A stretch of DNA of 53,673 nucleotides from an uncultured Lachnospiraceae bacterium (GTDB taxonomy: Bacteria; Bacillota; Clostridia; Lachnospirales; Lachnospiraceae): the NCBI GenBank assembly GCA_902792005.1, contig CADAXW010000014.1, positions 1 through 53,673 of the forward strand, in the 5' to 3' direction. The position numbers were made by a program, and so were the translations under genes. How positions within the stretch are numbered: the stretch's first letter is position 1; each line of letters starts with the position of its first letter. Below are positions 29,206 to 37,176 of the stretch, in pieces. The notes under the pieces are model-generated. The model was not told where the DNA came from, ran no database searches, and saw nothing but the letters and a program-made list of their open reading frames with translations.

Positions 29206-29255
29206 TCCCTTGTAACCTCCTTCTCTTCATTAAAAATAGTTTTGAATATACGAAA

Positions 29256-29277
29256 GGCTGCAGCCCCCGCTGCAGCC
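29256..29277 (-). promoter_or_regulatory. Strong hairpin in rubrerythrin leader
   Basis: GGCTGCAGC and GCTGCAGCC pair perfectly around a 4-base loop, between the predicted promoter and the RBS. The minus strand then reads TTTCG, a weak T tract. It may be a terminator for the kinase operon, an attenuator or an mRNA-stabilising stem. Confidence 0.55.
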
Positions 29278-29299
29278 CTCCTGCTTAACGCTGTATTTT

Positions 29300-29329
29300 A
29301 TTTTATCACTTCACGCTTTGTCCCGTCAA
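29300..29329 (-). promoter_or_regulatory. Promoter of rubrerythrin, overlapping kinase stop codon
   Basis: TTGACG (29324-29329), 18-base spacer, TAAAAT (29300-29305) with a preceding TGA (extended -10). The kinase stop TGA (29326-29328) lies within the -35 box. Confidence 0.75.
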
Positions 29330-30897
29330 TCGTTTATTGTGCCCGAAGCATCCAGCTCATAGTAGAATACCACACCGTTTTCCTCATTGTATACGCCGTA
29401 ATCCTGGTTATGTGCCTTTTGGATCGCTTCAACGATGGAGAGGCCGATGCCTGAACCTCCATAGCTTCTGGTCCGTGCCGCATCCTCCTTGTAGAACTTG
29501 ACGAAAACCTTTTCAAGTGCCTCATCACTTAAAACAGATCCCTCATTATAGACGGACACACGAACGACTTCCTTAGGTGCAAAAGGATTCTTATCCCCCA
29601 CCAGCTCATCCGTCCTGCCCTCAGACTCCATGGGCTTTACTTCCCTAAGAAGCTTTTCCACGGTGACGCGGATCACACCGCCTTCTTTCACATAGTGGAT
29701 GGCATTGGACAGATAATTGGTAAATACCTCCGACATTTTAAAGGCATCCGCCCATACAAAGACCGGACCGCCCTCCGGCTTCTCCAGCTTCACCTGCTTC
29801 TGCTCCATCAGGATCTTGTTTGCCTGCAGGATTCCCTGAATCTGCTCCATAATGTCGAAACGGACAATATTCAGCATCTGATGACCGAATTCCAGCTCAT
29901 TCAGGTTCAGGAGCTGCATGATCAGCGTATTCATCTTGGAGGCTTCATCCGTTATGACATCACAGTAAAACTCTCTGCTCTCCGGATCGTCATTGACCGA
30001 GTCCTTTAAGCCCTCCGCATAGCCCTGGATCAGTGCCAGCGGTGTCTTCAGCTCATGGGATACATGGGACAGGAATTCGGAACGCATAGTCTCGATCCGT
30101 TCCTTCTCCTCGATATCCTGGGCCAGACTGGCGTTTGCAGACTTCAGTTCGGAGACCGTATTCTCCAGTTTTGAAGACAGCTCATTCATGCTGTGTCCCA
30201 GTTCTCCGATCTCATCATTCCGGTCCTCCGGAGCCTTGGCATCAAAGTCCAGCTTCGCCATACGTTTGGCCACATGGGACATTTTTATGATGGGCTTGGT
30301 CAGTGTACCTGAAATAAAAAGTACAAGGCTTGCCTCAAAGGAAAGGATCACAACGGCGACGATCACAAAGAGACGCGTGGAAAACAGGATACTGGAATTC
30401 AACTGCTCCAGCGGCCGCTCCATAATGATGATATTCCCGTTATCCAGAATTCCGATCAGATGAAAGGAGTCCTCATGACTCACAAACTTATACTTCTTAT
30501 CCGCATTCTCCAGCTCGGACAGATTGGAATTATCGATAAGCTCCTGAAGCTCCCTGGCGATATGATCCGTGATCACAACCGAGGAATAGATCTTACTGTT
30601 CGGGTAATCAACGATAAAGATCGTCGCATTGGACGGGTTATCTACTTTTTCATAGATCTCTCCTGCGGCGATCTCAACTCTTCTCGGCACCCCACGCGCA
30701 TCAACAAATAACTGATTACAAGAATCAAAGCTTGTGATCAGCTTGTTGCGTGCATCCAGGATGTAGAAGCTCTTGATTAAGTTGTTACTGATAAACCATG
30801 CTGCAATGATGGCGATCAGTGTGATCCCGCCAACCAGTCCCACAAGTCGAAAACGAAGGGATTGACGGAAATGGGATGCATCCCGGAACATTTTCAT
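29326..30897 (-). CDS. Sensor histidine kinase
   Basis: 523 residues with two membrane helices (about residues 18-37 and 180-202) around an extracellular sensor domain, then HAMP (about 203-255), HisKA with phospho-acceptor His in SHVSHELKTPLALIQGYAEG, and HATPase with N box VFTNYLSNAIHY and G boxes (GGSGIGLSIV). It overlaps the response regulator gene by 4 bases (ATGA), so the two are translationally coupled. The operon begins with a lipoprotein, which may be a co-sensor or target. Confidence 0.95.
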   Translation of the reverse strand: MKMFRDASHFRQSLRFRLVGLVGGITLIAIIAAWFISNNLIKSFYILDARNKLITSFDSCNQLFVDARGVPRRVEIAAGEIYEKVDNPSNATIFIVDYPNSKIYSSVVITDHIARELQELIDNSNLSELENADKKYKFVSHEDSFHLIGILDNGNIIIMERPLEQLNSSILFSTRLFVIVAVVILSFEASLVLFISGTLTKPIIKMSHVAKRMAKLDFDAKAPEDRNDEIGELGHSMNELSSKLENTVSELKSANASLAQDIEEKERIETMRSEFLSHVSHELKTPLALIQGYAEGLKDSVNDDPESREFYCDVITDEASKMNTLIMQLLNLNELEFGHQMLNIVRFDIMEQIQGILQANKILMEQKQVKLEKPEGGPVFVWADAFKMSEVFTNYLSNAIHYVKEGGVIRVTVEKLLREVKPMESEGRTDELVGDKNPFAPKEVVRVSVYNEGSVLSDEALEKVFVKFYKEDAARTRSYGGSGIGLSIVEAIQKAHNQDYGVYNEENGVVFYYELDASGTIND

Positions 30898-31577
30898 GAC
30901 TCTGTAACCTCGAATTTGTAACCCAGGGCCCAGATCGTCTTGATGTACTCACCCTTGGCTCCCAGCTTTGCACGCAGCTTCTTTACGTGAGTATCAATGG
31001 TCCTGGCATCACCGAAATAGTCATAATTCCATACACTGTTCAGGATCTTCTCTCTGGACAGGGCCACGCCCTGATTCTCCATGAAGTAGCTGAGCAGCTC
31101 GAACTCCTTGTAGGAAAGGTCGATCAGCTCTCCGTCCACAGTTACACTGTGCGCGGAAGTGTCCATCACGATACCTCCGGCGGAGCGGATCGTATCCTCC
31201 TCTTCCTGTGAGGTCCTTCGCAGGATCGCATTGACCCTGGCCACAAGGATCCTCGGACTGAAGGGTTTTGTGATATACTCATCCACCCCAAGGGAAAATC
31301 CTTTCAGCTCATCCTTCTCCTCCGACTTAGCTGTCAGAAGAATGATCGGAACCTGGGATATCTTCCGGATCTCCTCGCAGACCTCATAGCCGTCCATCTT
31401 CGGCATCATAACATCCATAACGATGAGTGAGATGTCCTTTGCCTGCATGAACAGATCGAGAGCCTCTTCTCCGTCTCCGGCCTCAACCACAAGGTATCCC
31501 TCTTTCACAAGGAAATCACGAACCAGCTTCCGCATCCTCGGTTCATCATCAACCACTAAGATTTTTGCATCACCCAT
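30894..31577 (-). CDS. OmpR-family response regulator
   Basis: 227 residues: receiver domain (ILVVDDEPRMRKLVRDFL, phospho-acceptor Asp in SLIVMDVMMPKMDGYE, LLTAKSEEKDE, conserved Lys in ITKPFSPR) and C-terminal winged-helix DNA-binding domain (LSYKEFELLSYFMENQGVAL, ARTIDTHVKKLRAKLG). Partner of the downstream kinase. It starts 18 bases after the lipoprotein stop. Confidence 0.97.
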   Translation of the reverse strand: MGDAKILVVDDEPRMRKLVRDFLVKEGYLVVEAGDGEEALDLFMQAKDISLIVMDVMMPKMDGYEVCEEIRKISQVPIILLTAKSEEKDELKGFSLGVDEYITKPFSPRILVARVNAILRRTSQEEEDTIRSAGGIVMDTSAHSVTVDGELIDLSYKEFELLSYFMENQGVALSREKILNSVWNYDYFGDARTIDTHVKKLRAKLGAKGEYIKTIWALGYKFEVTES

Positions 31578-31595
31578 ACAATTCCCCCTGCGGTC

Positions 31596-32234
31596 TTACT
31601 GTGCCGCTTCTGTTGCTGCCTGTGTTGCTGCCTCTGTTGCCGCCTGCGTTGCAGCTTCTGTCTCTCCTTTTCCGGCCTTATCACCGGAAGCAGTGTCGAT
31701 TCCCTCCAGGGAAATGTTGTTCTCTTCACAAAGCGCCTTCAGCTTCTTGTTATACTCATCCAGCTTTTTCTGAGACTGCTCCACCTTTTTCTGTGCGGAA
31801 TCCAGAAGTCTGCTGTCCACATTTGTGATCGCTTCGATCACATCCTTGATGGCTCCGCGCTGAAGCTCTGCACTGGCTGCGTAAAGATCCTTCAGCTCTC
31901 CTACCTCCGCATGTACGAAGGGAAGTCCCTTCAGGTTTTTGATGTAGGTATCATACTTCGGAAGCGCGTCATTCTGAAGGGTATTCATCCATTTTTCAGA
32001 ATCCTGATCATTTCCTGCCTTGAAGTAGGCATTATATATCTCAACCGCCTTGTCCCGGTCAGCAGCGATGGAAGGAAGGTCCGTTCCGACGAACTTCACG
32101 ATCTCCTGCTGAAGTGTCTGGCCTGCCTCCGTAGATCCGGTGATCTCCGTAGTTGCATCCTCTGATTTTCCGCAGGCTGCAGTACCCATAACCAGCGCCA
32201 GTCCAAGTGCCACGATCAATATTTTCTTCTTCAT
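31596..32234 (-). CDS. Predicted lipoprotein with Thr/Glu/Ala/Gln repeat tail
   Basis: 212 residues. The signal peptide MKKKILIVALGLALVMG is followed by TAAC, a loose lipobox with Cys near residue 21. The mature part is helical and charged, with coiled-coil propensity at VEQSQKKLDEYNKKLKAL. The last 20 residues repeat an 8-residue unit (TEAATQAA). Start ATG 32234 follows AAGGAG. First gene of the two-component operon; function unknown. Confidence 0.85.
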   Translation of the reverse strand: MKKKILIVALGLALVMGTAACGKSEDATTEITGSTEAGQTLQQEIVKFVGTDLPSIAADRDKAVEIYNAYFKAGNDQDSEKWMNTLQNDALPKYDTYIKNLKGLPFVHAEVGELKDLYAASAELQRGAIKDVIEAITNVDSRLLDSAQKKVEQSQKKLDEYNKKLKALCEENNISLEGIDTASGDKAGKGETEAATQAATEAATQAATEAAQ

Positions 32235-32283
32235 TTCAAAGATTCTCCTTTTTTCTGAGATGTGATCTCTGTCCACACGTCAC

Positions 32284-32312
32284 ATTATACCACCGCAGCG
32301 GTCATCTGTCAC
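32284..32312 (-). promoter_or_regulatory. Promoter of lipoprotein/two-component operon
   Basis: GTGACA (32307-32312), 17-base spacer, TATAAT (32284-32289) on the minus strand, starting about 20 bases past the last copy of the 13-bp repeat after trmD. Confidence 0.75.
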
Positions 32313-32337
32313 GCAGCGAAAGACAGAGCGCCCTCTT

Positions 32338-32376
32338 TATTTCCGTTTCTTATTTCCGTTTCTTATTTCCGTTTCT
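32338..32376. repeat. Three tandem 13-bp repeats across the trmD stop codon
   Basis: Three exact copies of a 13-base unit (AGAAACGGAAATA on the coding strand) span the last codons and the stop of trmD. As 13 is not a multiple of 3, copy-number change would alter frame, but each unit carries a possible stop. Confidence 0.9.
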
Positions 32377-33109
32377 TCATCTCCGGCTGGATCGGATGCT
32401 CCTCCCGATACAGGCGGTAAAGATCCGGTCGCCGTTCCTCCGTCAGCTTCTCTGCCTGCTCCAGGCGCCACTTCTCGATCAGCGCATGATTTCCGGACAG
32501 CAGTACCTCCGGCACCTTCAGCCCCTTATAGGTCTCAGGCCTGGTATACTGGGGGCATTCCAGAAGATTCTCATGAAAACTCTCATATACGGCACTGTCG
32601 TCATCGCCCAGAACTCCCGGAAGCAGTCTGGCCACAGCATCCACGATGATGGCCGCTCCCAGTTCTCCGCCGGTAAGGATAAAATCGCCGATGGAGATCT
32701 CCTCCGCATTCAGCAGCGTCAGTACCCGGTCATCGATCCCCTCATAGTGTCCGCAGAGCAGCACCATGGGGCGCTCCGTTTCCGAAGCAAAGCGCTGTGC
32801 ATGCTCCTGTTTAAATGTAACGCCCTTGGGTGATAGATAGATGGTCCTGGGACTCTCCTCGATCCCCCGGCTCCTCAGGTCCTCCAGGATCGCCTGGTAG
32901 CAGAGATCGATGGGCTCACACTGCATCAGCATCCCGGGTCCGGGACCGTATACATAATCGTCCACGTGACGGGAGGTATTCTGTGCGAAGTCCCGTATAT
33001 TCCAGGACTTCACTGTGATCCTTCCGGACTTCTGTGCCCGTCCGGTAATGCTTTCACCGAGAACGGTGTCCATCATGTCCGGGAACAGGGTCATGATATG
33101 AAACTCCAT
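32363..33109 (-). CDS. trmD: tRNA (guanine37-N1)-methyltransferase
   Basis: SPOUT methyltransferase that makes m1G37 and guards reading frame. 248 residues with the knot region LLCGHYEGIDDRVL and SIGDFILTGGELGA. The early glycine loop reads VDDYVYGPGPGMLM, where most relatives have YGGGPGM, a small deviation. The tail EEHPIQPEMKKRK ends inside a 13-bp triplicate. rplS, which commonly follows trmD, is absent; a two-component operon is found instead. Confidence 0.96.
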   Translation of the reverse strand: MEFHIMTLFPDMMDTVLGESITGRAQKSGRITVKSWNIRDFAQNTSRHVDDYVYGPGPGMLMQCEPIDLCYQAILEDLRSRGIEESPRTIYLSPKGVTFKQEHAQRFASETERPMVLLCGHYEGIDDRVLTLLNAEEISIGDFILTGGELGAAIIVDAVARLLPGVLGDDDSAVYESFHENLLECPQYTRPETYKGLKVPEVLLSGNHALIEKWRLEQAEKLTEERRPDLYRLYREEHPIQPEMKKRK

Positions 33110-33123
33110 AGCTATCCTCCTGT

Positions 33124-33630
33124 TCAGAATAAGCCCGGGATGGTGTGGATCACCATACGCTTCTCCTCCACATTTACCTCCCGGATAAACTCATCCACCG
33201 CGGGAACCAGAACGTCCTTCCCGTCCTCCGTGTGAATGATATAGATCAACTGGGCAGCGGACTCCAGATAGTCTGTCATGGTGCCCAGAACATTTCCATC
33301 TTCATCAACCGCGGTGCTTCCGATCACATCCACCAGATAGTACTCGCCTTCCTCCAGCGGGATCGCATGCTCGCGGTCTACATACAGCTCCTTCTGTTTC
33401 AGGAGCATGGCCTGATCGATATCCTCGATCTCCTTAAAGCCAAGGATCACAAGATTCTTGAAATATCGGCAGCCTGTAATGGTCAGAGGCTTATACTCTC
33501 CCCGGTCCAGGAGATAGCATACCTCCAGCTCTTCAAATCGATGAGGGTCTTCAGTGGTAGGATAAACCTTCACCTCGCCCTTCAGTCCATGTGTTGTTGT
33601 GATCACACCTATACGGAAATATGATTCCAT
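33124..33630 (-). CDS. rimM: Ribosome maturation factor RimM
   Basis: 16S rRNA processing factor for 30S assembly. 168 residues, with the N-terminal barrel (FRIGVITTTHGLKGEVKVYP) and the C-terminal PRC domain (YYLVDVIGSTAVDEDG, LVPAVDEFIREVN). Start ATG 33630 follows GAGAGGAG; the frame upstream is non-coding. It lies 14 bases before trmD and about 150 bases after khpA, with an apparent terminator between. Confidence 0.95.
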   Translation of the reverse strand: MESYFRIGVITTTHGLKGEVKVYPTTEDPHRFEELEVCYLLDRGEYKPLTITGCRYFKNLVILGFKEIEDIDQAMLLKQKELYVDREHAIPLEEGEYYLVDVIGSTAVDEDGNVLGTMTDYLESAAQLIYIIHTEDGKDVLVPAVDEFIREVNVEEKRMVIHTIPGLF

Positions 33631-33702
33631 GTGTATGACTCCTCTCAGCGAATATCGCCTCAGCATTTCTGTTCTTGGAACAATAGTGACAGTAGTGAAA
33701 AA

Positions 33703-33746
33703 GGGATGTTCCTCCCGGCCCCGTCCGGACCGGAAAGAGCCATCCC
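33703..33746 (-). terminator. Apparent internal terminator between khpA and rimM
   Basis: GGGATG (minus strand, 33741-33746) pairs with CATCCC (33703-33708) around a GC-rich inner stem, followed by five T. If active it would separate or attenuate rimM-trmD from the rpsP side. Confidence 0.6.
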
Positions 33747-33777
33747 ATTTCCGTACCATTGCACGACAAGATTGTCG

Positions 33778-34005
33778 TTACTTTATATCTACAATGACTT
33801 TTTTGTCGCCTTTTGACGCAGCGGCTTTCACAACCGTACGGATTGCCTTGGCAATACGTCCGCTTTTCCCGATCACCTTACCCATATCGTCGGGAGCCAC
33901 AGTAAGTTCGACAGTGATTGTATGCTCGTCCGTTGTCTCGGTTACAACAACCTGCTCCGGTGCGTCTACAAGAGATTTTGCAATGATTTCAACTAATTCC
34001 TTCAT
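33778..34005 (-). CDS. khpA: KH-domain RNA-binding protein KhpA (YlqC)
   Basis: 75-residue single KH domain with the RNA-binding GxxG loop in VIGKSGRIAKAI. In Firmicutes KhpA acts with KhpB in RNA binding and cell division or elongation control. Lies in the normal place after rpsP, 20 bases downstream. Confidence 0.95.
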   Translation of the reverse strand: MKELVEIIAKSLVDAPEQVVVTETTDEHTITVELTVAPDDMGKVIGKSGRIAKAIRTVVKAAASKGDKKVIVDIK

Positions 34006-34025
34006 TCTGCAATCCTCCCGTATCC

Positions 34026-34271
34026 TTATTTCTCGATTCCTGCCTGCTTGAACAGCTTAGCTACAGTCTCTGTCGGCTGTGCGCCATTACCGAGCCACTT
34101 CTTAGCGGCTTCAGCATCGATCTTAACAACGCTCGGCTCCTGATTCGGATCATAAGTTCCGATCTGGTCAATAACGCTGCCATCTCTCGGAGATCTGGAA
34201 TCTGCAACTACGACTCTATATACAGGGTGCTTCTTGTAGCCCAGTCTTCTTAATCTGATCTTTACTGCCAT
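34026..34271 (-). CDS. rpsP: 30S ribosomal protein S16
   Basis: 81 residues, beginning [20 protein letters not shown], with [15 protein letters not shown], standard for bS16. Start preceded by AAGGAGG. Located between ffh and khpA, the usual order. Confidence 0.99.
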   Translation of the reverse strand: MAVKIRLRRLGYKKHPVYRVVVADSRSPRDGSVIDQIGTYDPNQEPSVVKIDAEAAKKWLGNGAQPTETVAKLFKQAGIEK

Positions 34272-34335
34272 TTTGGTTACCTCCTTAAAAATGTATATCT
34301 AGCGATCTCATGGAGACCGTGTTGATCTAAAGTTT

Positions 34336-35685
34336 TTACATCCCAAAGGGATTGCCGCCGAACCGGCGTCTCTTCTTGCCCTTGCCGCCCATCATTCCGG
34401 ACAGCTGCTTCATCATCTTCTTGGACTGCTCAAACTGCTTAATAAAGCGGTTGATCTCGGATATATCCAGGCCAGCGCCTCTGGCGATCCTCTGCTTCCG
34501 GCTCATGTTGATGATGTCCGGATTGGCGCGCTCCTCAGGCGTCATGGAAAGAATGATGGCTCTAGGATGCAGCGTCGCATTGTCGTCGATCTCCACACCC
34601 TTCATCTTGCTGCTCATTCCAGGCATCATGCCCATGATATCGGAAAGACTGCCGATCTTCTCCATCTGCTCCAGCTGTGAAAGGAAATCATTGAAGTCAA
34701 ATGTGGCCTTCCGGAGTTTCTTCTCCATCTCGATGGCCGCTTCTTCATCAATGGCTGCCTGTGCCTTCTCAATAAGGCTCTCCACATCTCCCATTCCAAG
34801 GATCCGGGATGCCATACGATCCGGATAAAAGGGCTCCAGATCCGTCAGCTTCTCGCCCATACCTGCATACAGGATCGGCTTTCCTGTTACGGAACGGATG
34901 GAAAGGGCTGCACCGCCACGGGTATCGCCATCCAGCTTTGTCAGGACCACGCCGTCAATTCCAAGCTCGTTATTGAAGGTGGTCGCCACATTTACGGCAT
35001 CCTGACCTGTCATGGAGTCCACGGTGAGAAGTGTGTAGTCCACGGTCACTGCTTCCTTGATGTCCCGAAGCTCCTGCATCAGTTCTTCATCGATGTGCAG
35101 ACGACCTGCAGTATCGATAAATACCAGCTGATAATCCTCTTTCTTTGCCAGTGCCAGGGCTGCCTTCACGATATCCACCGGACGATGATCCGTCCCCATG
35201 GAGAACACCTGCACGCCAACCTTGTCACCGTTGATCTGCAGCTGCTGGATCGCAGCCGGACGATAGATGTCGCAGGCTACCAGCAGACACTTTTTACCTT
35301 TATTCTTGAACTGGCCGGCAAGCTTTGCTACCGAAGTGGTCTTACCTGCACCCTGCAGACCGCACATCATGAACACCGTCTGTTCGTTGGAGGGGCGAAG
35401 CTTTACCTCTTCTCCTTCCCCGCCCATCAGGGCGACCAGCTCGTCCTTTACGATCTTGATGACCATCTGACCGGGGTTCAGGCCCTTCATGACCTCTTCA
35501 CCCACCGCACGCTCACTGACCGTACTGATAAACTGCTTTACAACCTTGAAGTTTACGTCCGCCTCAAGCAGCGCACGCTTAACCTCCTTCATTGCCTCCT
35601 TTACATCATCTTCCTTCAGAAGGCCCTTGCTTCGCAGCTTCTTGAATACATTTTGAAGTTTTTCACTCAAACTGTCGAATGCCAT
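34336..35685 (-). CDS. ffh: Signal recognition particle protein Ffh
   Basis: SRP54 GTPase that, with 4.5S RNA, targets nascent membrane proteins to FtsY and SecYEG. 449 residues: N domain, G domain (GLQGAGKTTSVAKLA, DTAGRLHIDEELM, TKLDGDTRGGAAL) and methionine-rich M domain (GMMPGMSSKMKG, SRKQRIARGAG, KMMKQLSGMMGGKGKKRR). Complete. Confidence 0.99.
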   Translation of the reverse strand: MAFDSLSEKLQNVFKKLRSKGLLKEDDVKEAMKEVKRALLEADVNFKVVKQFISTVSERAVGEEVMKGLNPGQMVIKIVKDELVALMGGEGEEVKLRPSNEQTVFMMCGLQGAGKTTSVAKLAGQFKNKGKKCLLVACDIYRPAAIQQLQINGDKVGVQVFSMGTDHRPVDIVKAALALAKKEDYQLVFIDTAGRLHIDEELMQELRDIKEAVTVDYTLLTVDSMTGQDAVNVATTFNNELGIDGVVLTKLDGDTRGGAALSIRSVTGKPILYAGMGEKLTDLEPFYPDRMASRILGMGDVESLIEKAQAAIDEEAAIEMEKKLRKATFDFNDFLSQLEQMEKIGSLSDIMGMMPGMSSKMKGVEIDDNATLHPRAIILSMTPEERANPDIINMSRKQRIARGAGLDISEINRFIKQFEQSKKMMKQLSGMMGGKGKKRRRFGGNPFGM

Positions 35686-35718
35686 ATATACCTCTCGATC
35701 CCGGCAAATGCCGTACCG

Positions 35719-36075
35719 TTACAGCTGTTCCAAAATATCTCCGGACTGCCTGCGGATCTGCTCCACCAGTTCCTTCGCCTTACCGTCCCCGGTGATCTCC
35801 TGCAGTTCCTTCGCAGTATCCTCGATCTCCTGTAACCGATCCTTGATCACAAGAAACCGTTCCACGAGCCGAAGCTTGGCTTCGTACTCCTCCAGCTGCT
35901 TATCACAGCGCCGGATCATATCGTAGGCTCCCTGCCTGGAAATGCCCTCCAGCCGGGCCAGCTCCGCGTAGGAAAGATCATTCATGACCACTTCCTCGTA
36001 AGCCTTACGCTGGTGTTCTGTCAGTAATTCGCCGTAAAAGTCATACAGCATGGTTTGCCGGACGATCCGTTCCAT
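35719..36075 (-). CDS. ylxM: YlxM-type DNA-binding/SRP-associated protein
   Basis: 118 residues with an HTH resembling sigma-factor region 4 (DLSYAELARLEGISRQGAYDMIRR) and a helical tail. YlxM proteins are encoded before ffh and have been linked to SRP function. First gene of the operon; a strong promoter lies about 50 bases upstream, overlapping the terminator of the previous unit. Confidence 0.93.
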   Translation of the reverse strand: MERIVRQTMLYDFYGELLTEHQRKAYEEVVMNDLSYAELARLEGISRQGAYDMIRRCDKQLEEYEAKLRLVERFLVIKDRLQEIEDTAKELQEITGDGKAKELVEQIRRQSGDILEQL

Positions 36076-36121
36076 AATACATTTCCTTAATTTCAGGCAT
36101 AGTTTCTCTACGACCTTGCCT

Positions 36122-36150
36122 ATGATACATCAAAAGAAAATGTGTGTCAA
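36122..36150 (-). promoter_or_regulatory. Promoter of ylxM-ffh operon inside preceding terminator
   Basis: TTGACA (36145-36150), 17-base spacer, TATCAT (36122-36127). The -35 box is part of the 3' arm of the terminator hairpin at 36139-36172. Confidence 0.82.
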
Positions 36151-36172
36151 GTATTTTTTCTTGACACACATT
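36139..36172 (-). terminator. Terminator of nuclease gene, abutting its stop codon
   Basis: A 13-bp stem AATGTGTGTCAAG/CTTGACACACATT with an 8-base loop and a TTTTCTTTT tail on the minus strand. It begins immediately after the TAG stop of the gene at 36173. Confidence 0.88.
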
Positions 36173-36850
36173 CTACTTCTTCTTAGTGCGAGTCTTCCTC
36201 CGTCCCACATAATGGGCAGTGTGGGCCCTGGCCCTGTCTCCTGCCACGGCGCGCTTCGCAGCCACAGCCCGCTTCCGGCGGACCTTCTTTTCCGAAACCG
36301 TGGGCTGATCCTCAAAGACCGTATAATCCCGTTCGAAGATCAGATCCGTCATCTGGGCTTTCAGCCGGACGTGCTCCACCCGCTCCAGAAGCTTTTCCGC
36401 TATGAACTTCCTGCTTTTTCCGGCATACTTCGGGCAGTCATTCATTTCCAGCAGCTGCTGTAGCTCCCGCTTCCACATGAGGGTGATCTGGTTCTCCAGG
36501 AGATGCTCCTCCGGATTGTCGTCCGCACCGCGGTCCATTTCAACACCGTCCTCCGTGACCACAAGGATCCCCCAGTGGTCCGGCACATGCTCCGCCACAT
36601 GCTTCCTATGGGATGCTCCCACAACGATGTAGCAGAAGTCGCAGAACCGGTCGTAGTCCTTCACCTGGGACTTCAGACGGGTGTAGGTATCCTGGTCCGA
36701 CTTGATCTCAAACCCAACAAAATAGCCATCCAGGACTCCCAGCACGTCGGCACGGGAGCCCCGGATGACTTTCTCTTCCAATATTCGGATCTTGCCGAAG
36801 TTCAGATCCAGATAATCGAACAACGGCTCGCGCATATCCTGATCCAGCAA
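36173..36850 (-). CDS. PD-(D/E)XK nuclease-like protein (sce7726/MmcB-like) with basic tail
   Basis: 225 residues. The core GSRADVLGVLDGYFVGFEIK fits the D...ExK active site of PD-(D/E)XK nucleases, followed by QVKDYDRFCDFCYIVVG and a later GILVV strand, as in sce7726/MmcB-like proteins (from memory). The last 40 residues are strongly Lys/Arg-rich (KKVRRKRAVAAKRAVAG and RRKTRTKKK), suggesting nucleic-acid contact. The start is TTG 36850, 6 bases after GAGGAG; the ATG five codons later has no site. Three bases separate it from the HPr-like gene, so the two form an operon. Role unknown. Confidence 0.75.
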   Translation of the reverse strand: MLDQDMREPLFDYLDLNFGKIRILEEKVIRGSRADVLGVLDGYFVGFEIKSDQDTYTRLKSQVKDYDRFCDFCYIVVGASHRKHVAEHVPDHWGILVVTEDGVEMDRGADDNPEEHLLENQITLMWKRELQQLLEMNDCPKYAGKSRKFIAEKLLERVEHVRLKAQMTDLIFERDYTVFEDQPTVSEKKVRRKRAVAAKRAVAGDRARAHTAHYVGRRKTRTKKK

Positions 36851-36853
36851 GGC

Positions 36854-37090
36854 TTACTCCTCTACAAGATAAGGCTTCAGAGCTGTCATGATCTCATCCA
36901 TGTTCTCTTCTGCATAGATGTTGAGGTCGATGGGCTTGGAGATATCCAGACTGAAGATACCCATGATAGACTTTGCATCGATCACATAACGTCCTGCAAC
37001 AAGATCAAAATCAGCCTGAAAACCGCTGATATCATTTACGAAAGCTTTTACTTTATCAATGGAACTAAGTGAAACTTTAACAGATGTCAT
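36854..37090 (-). CDS. HPr-family protein lacking His15 (Crh-like)
   Basis: 78 residues with the HPr fold pattern. The phosphocarrier region GLHARPA is replaced by SSIDKVKA, so it cannot carry PTS phosphate at His15. The regulatory serine region is kept as AKSIMGIFSL (Ser46 position). This matches Crh of Bacillus, which signals carbon status through Ser46-P only, by analogy and not proof. RBS is GGAGG. Co-transcribed with the nuclease-like gene. Confidence 0.85.
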   Translation of the reverse strand: MTSVKVSLSSIDKVKAFVNDISGFQADFDLVAGRYVIDAKSIMGIFSLDISKPIDLNIYAEENMDEIMTALKPYLVEE

Positions 37091-37176
37091 ATCGAAACCT
37101 CCAAATATTTCGTGTTATTTTTTATTACATATGCTATCATATCACATAGTGATTACAAAAGCAAAGAGGAAAACGA

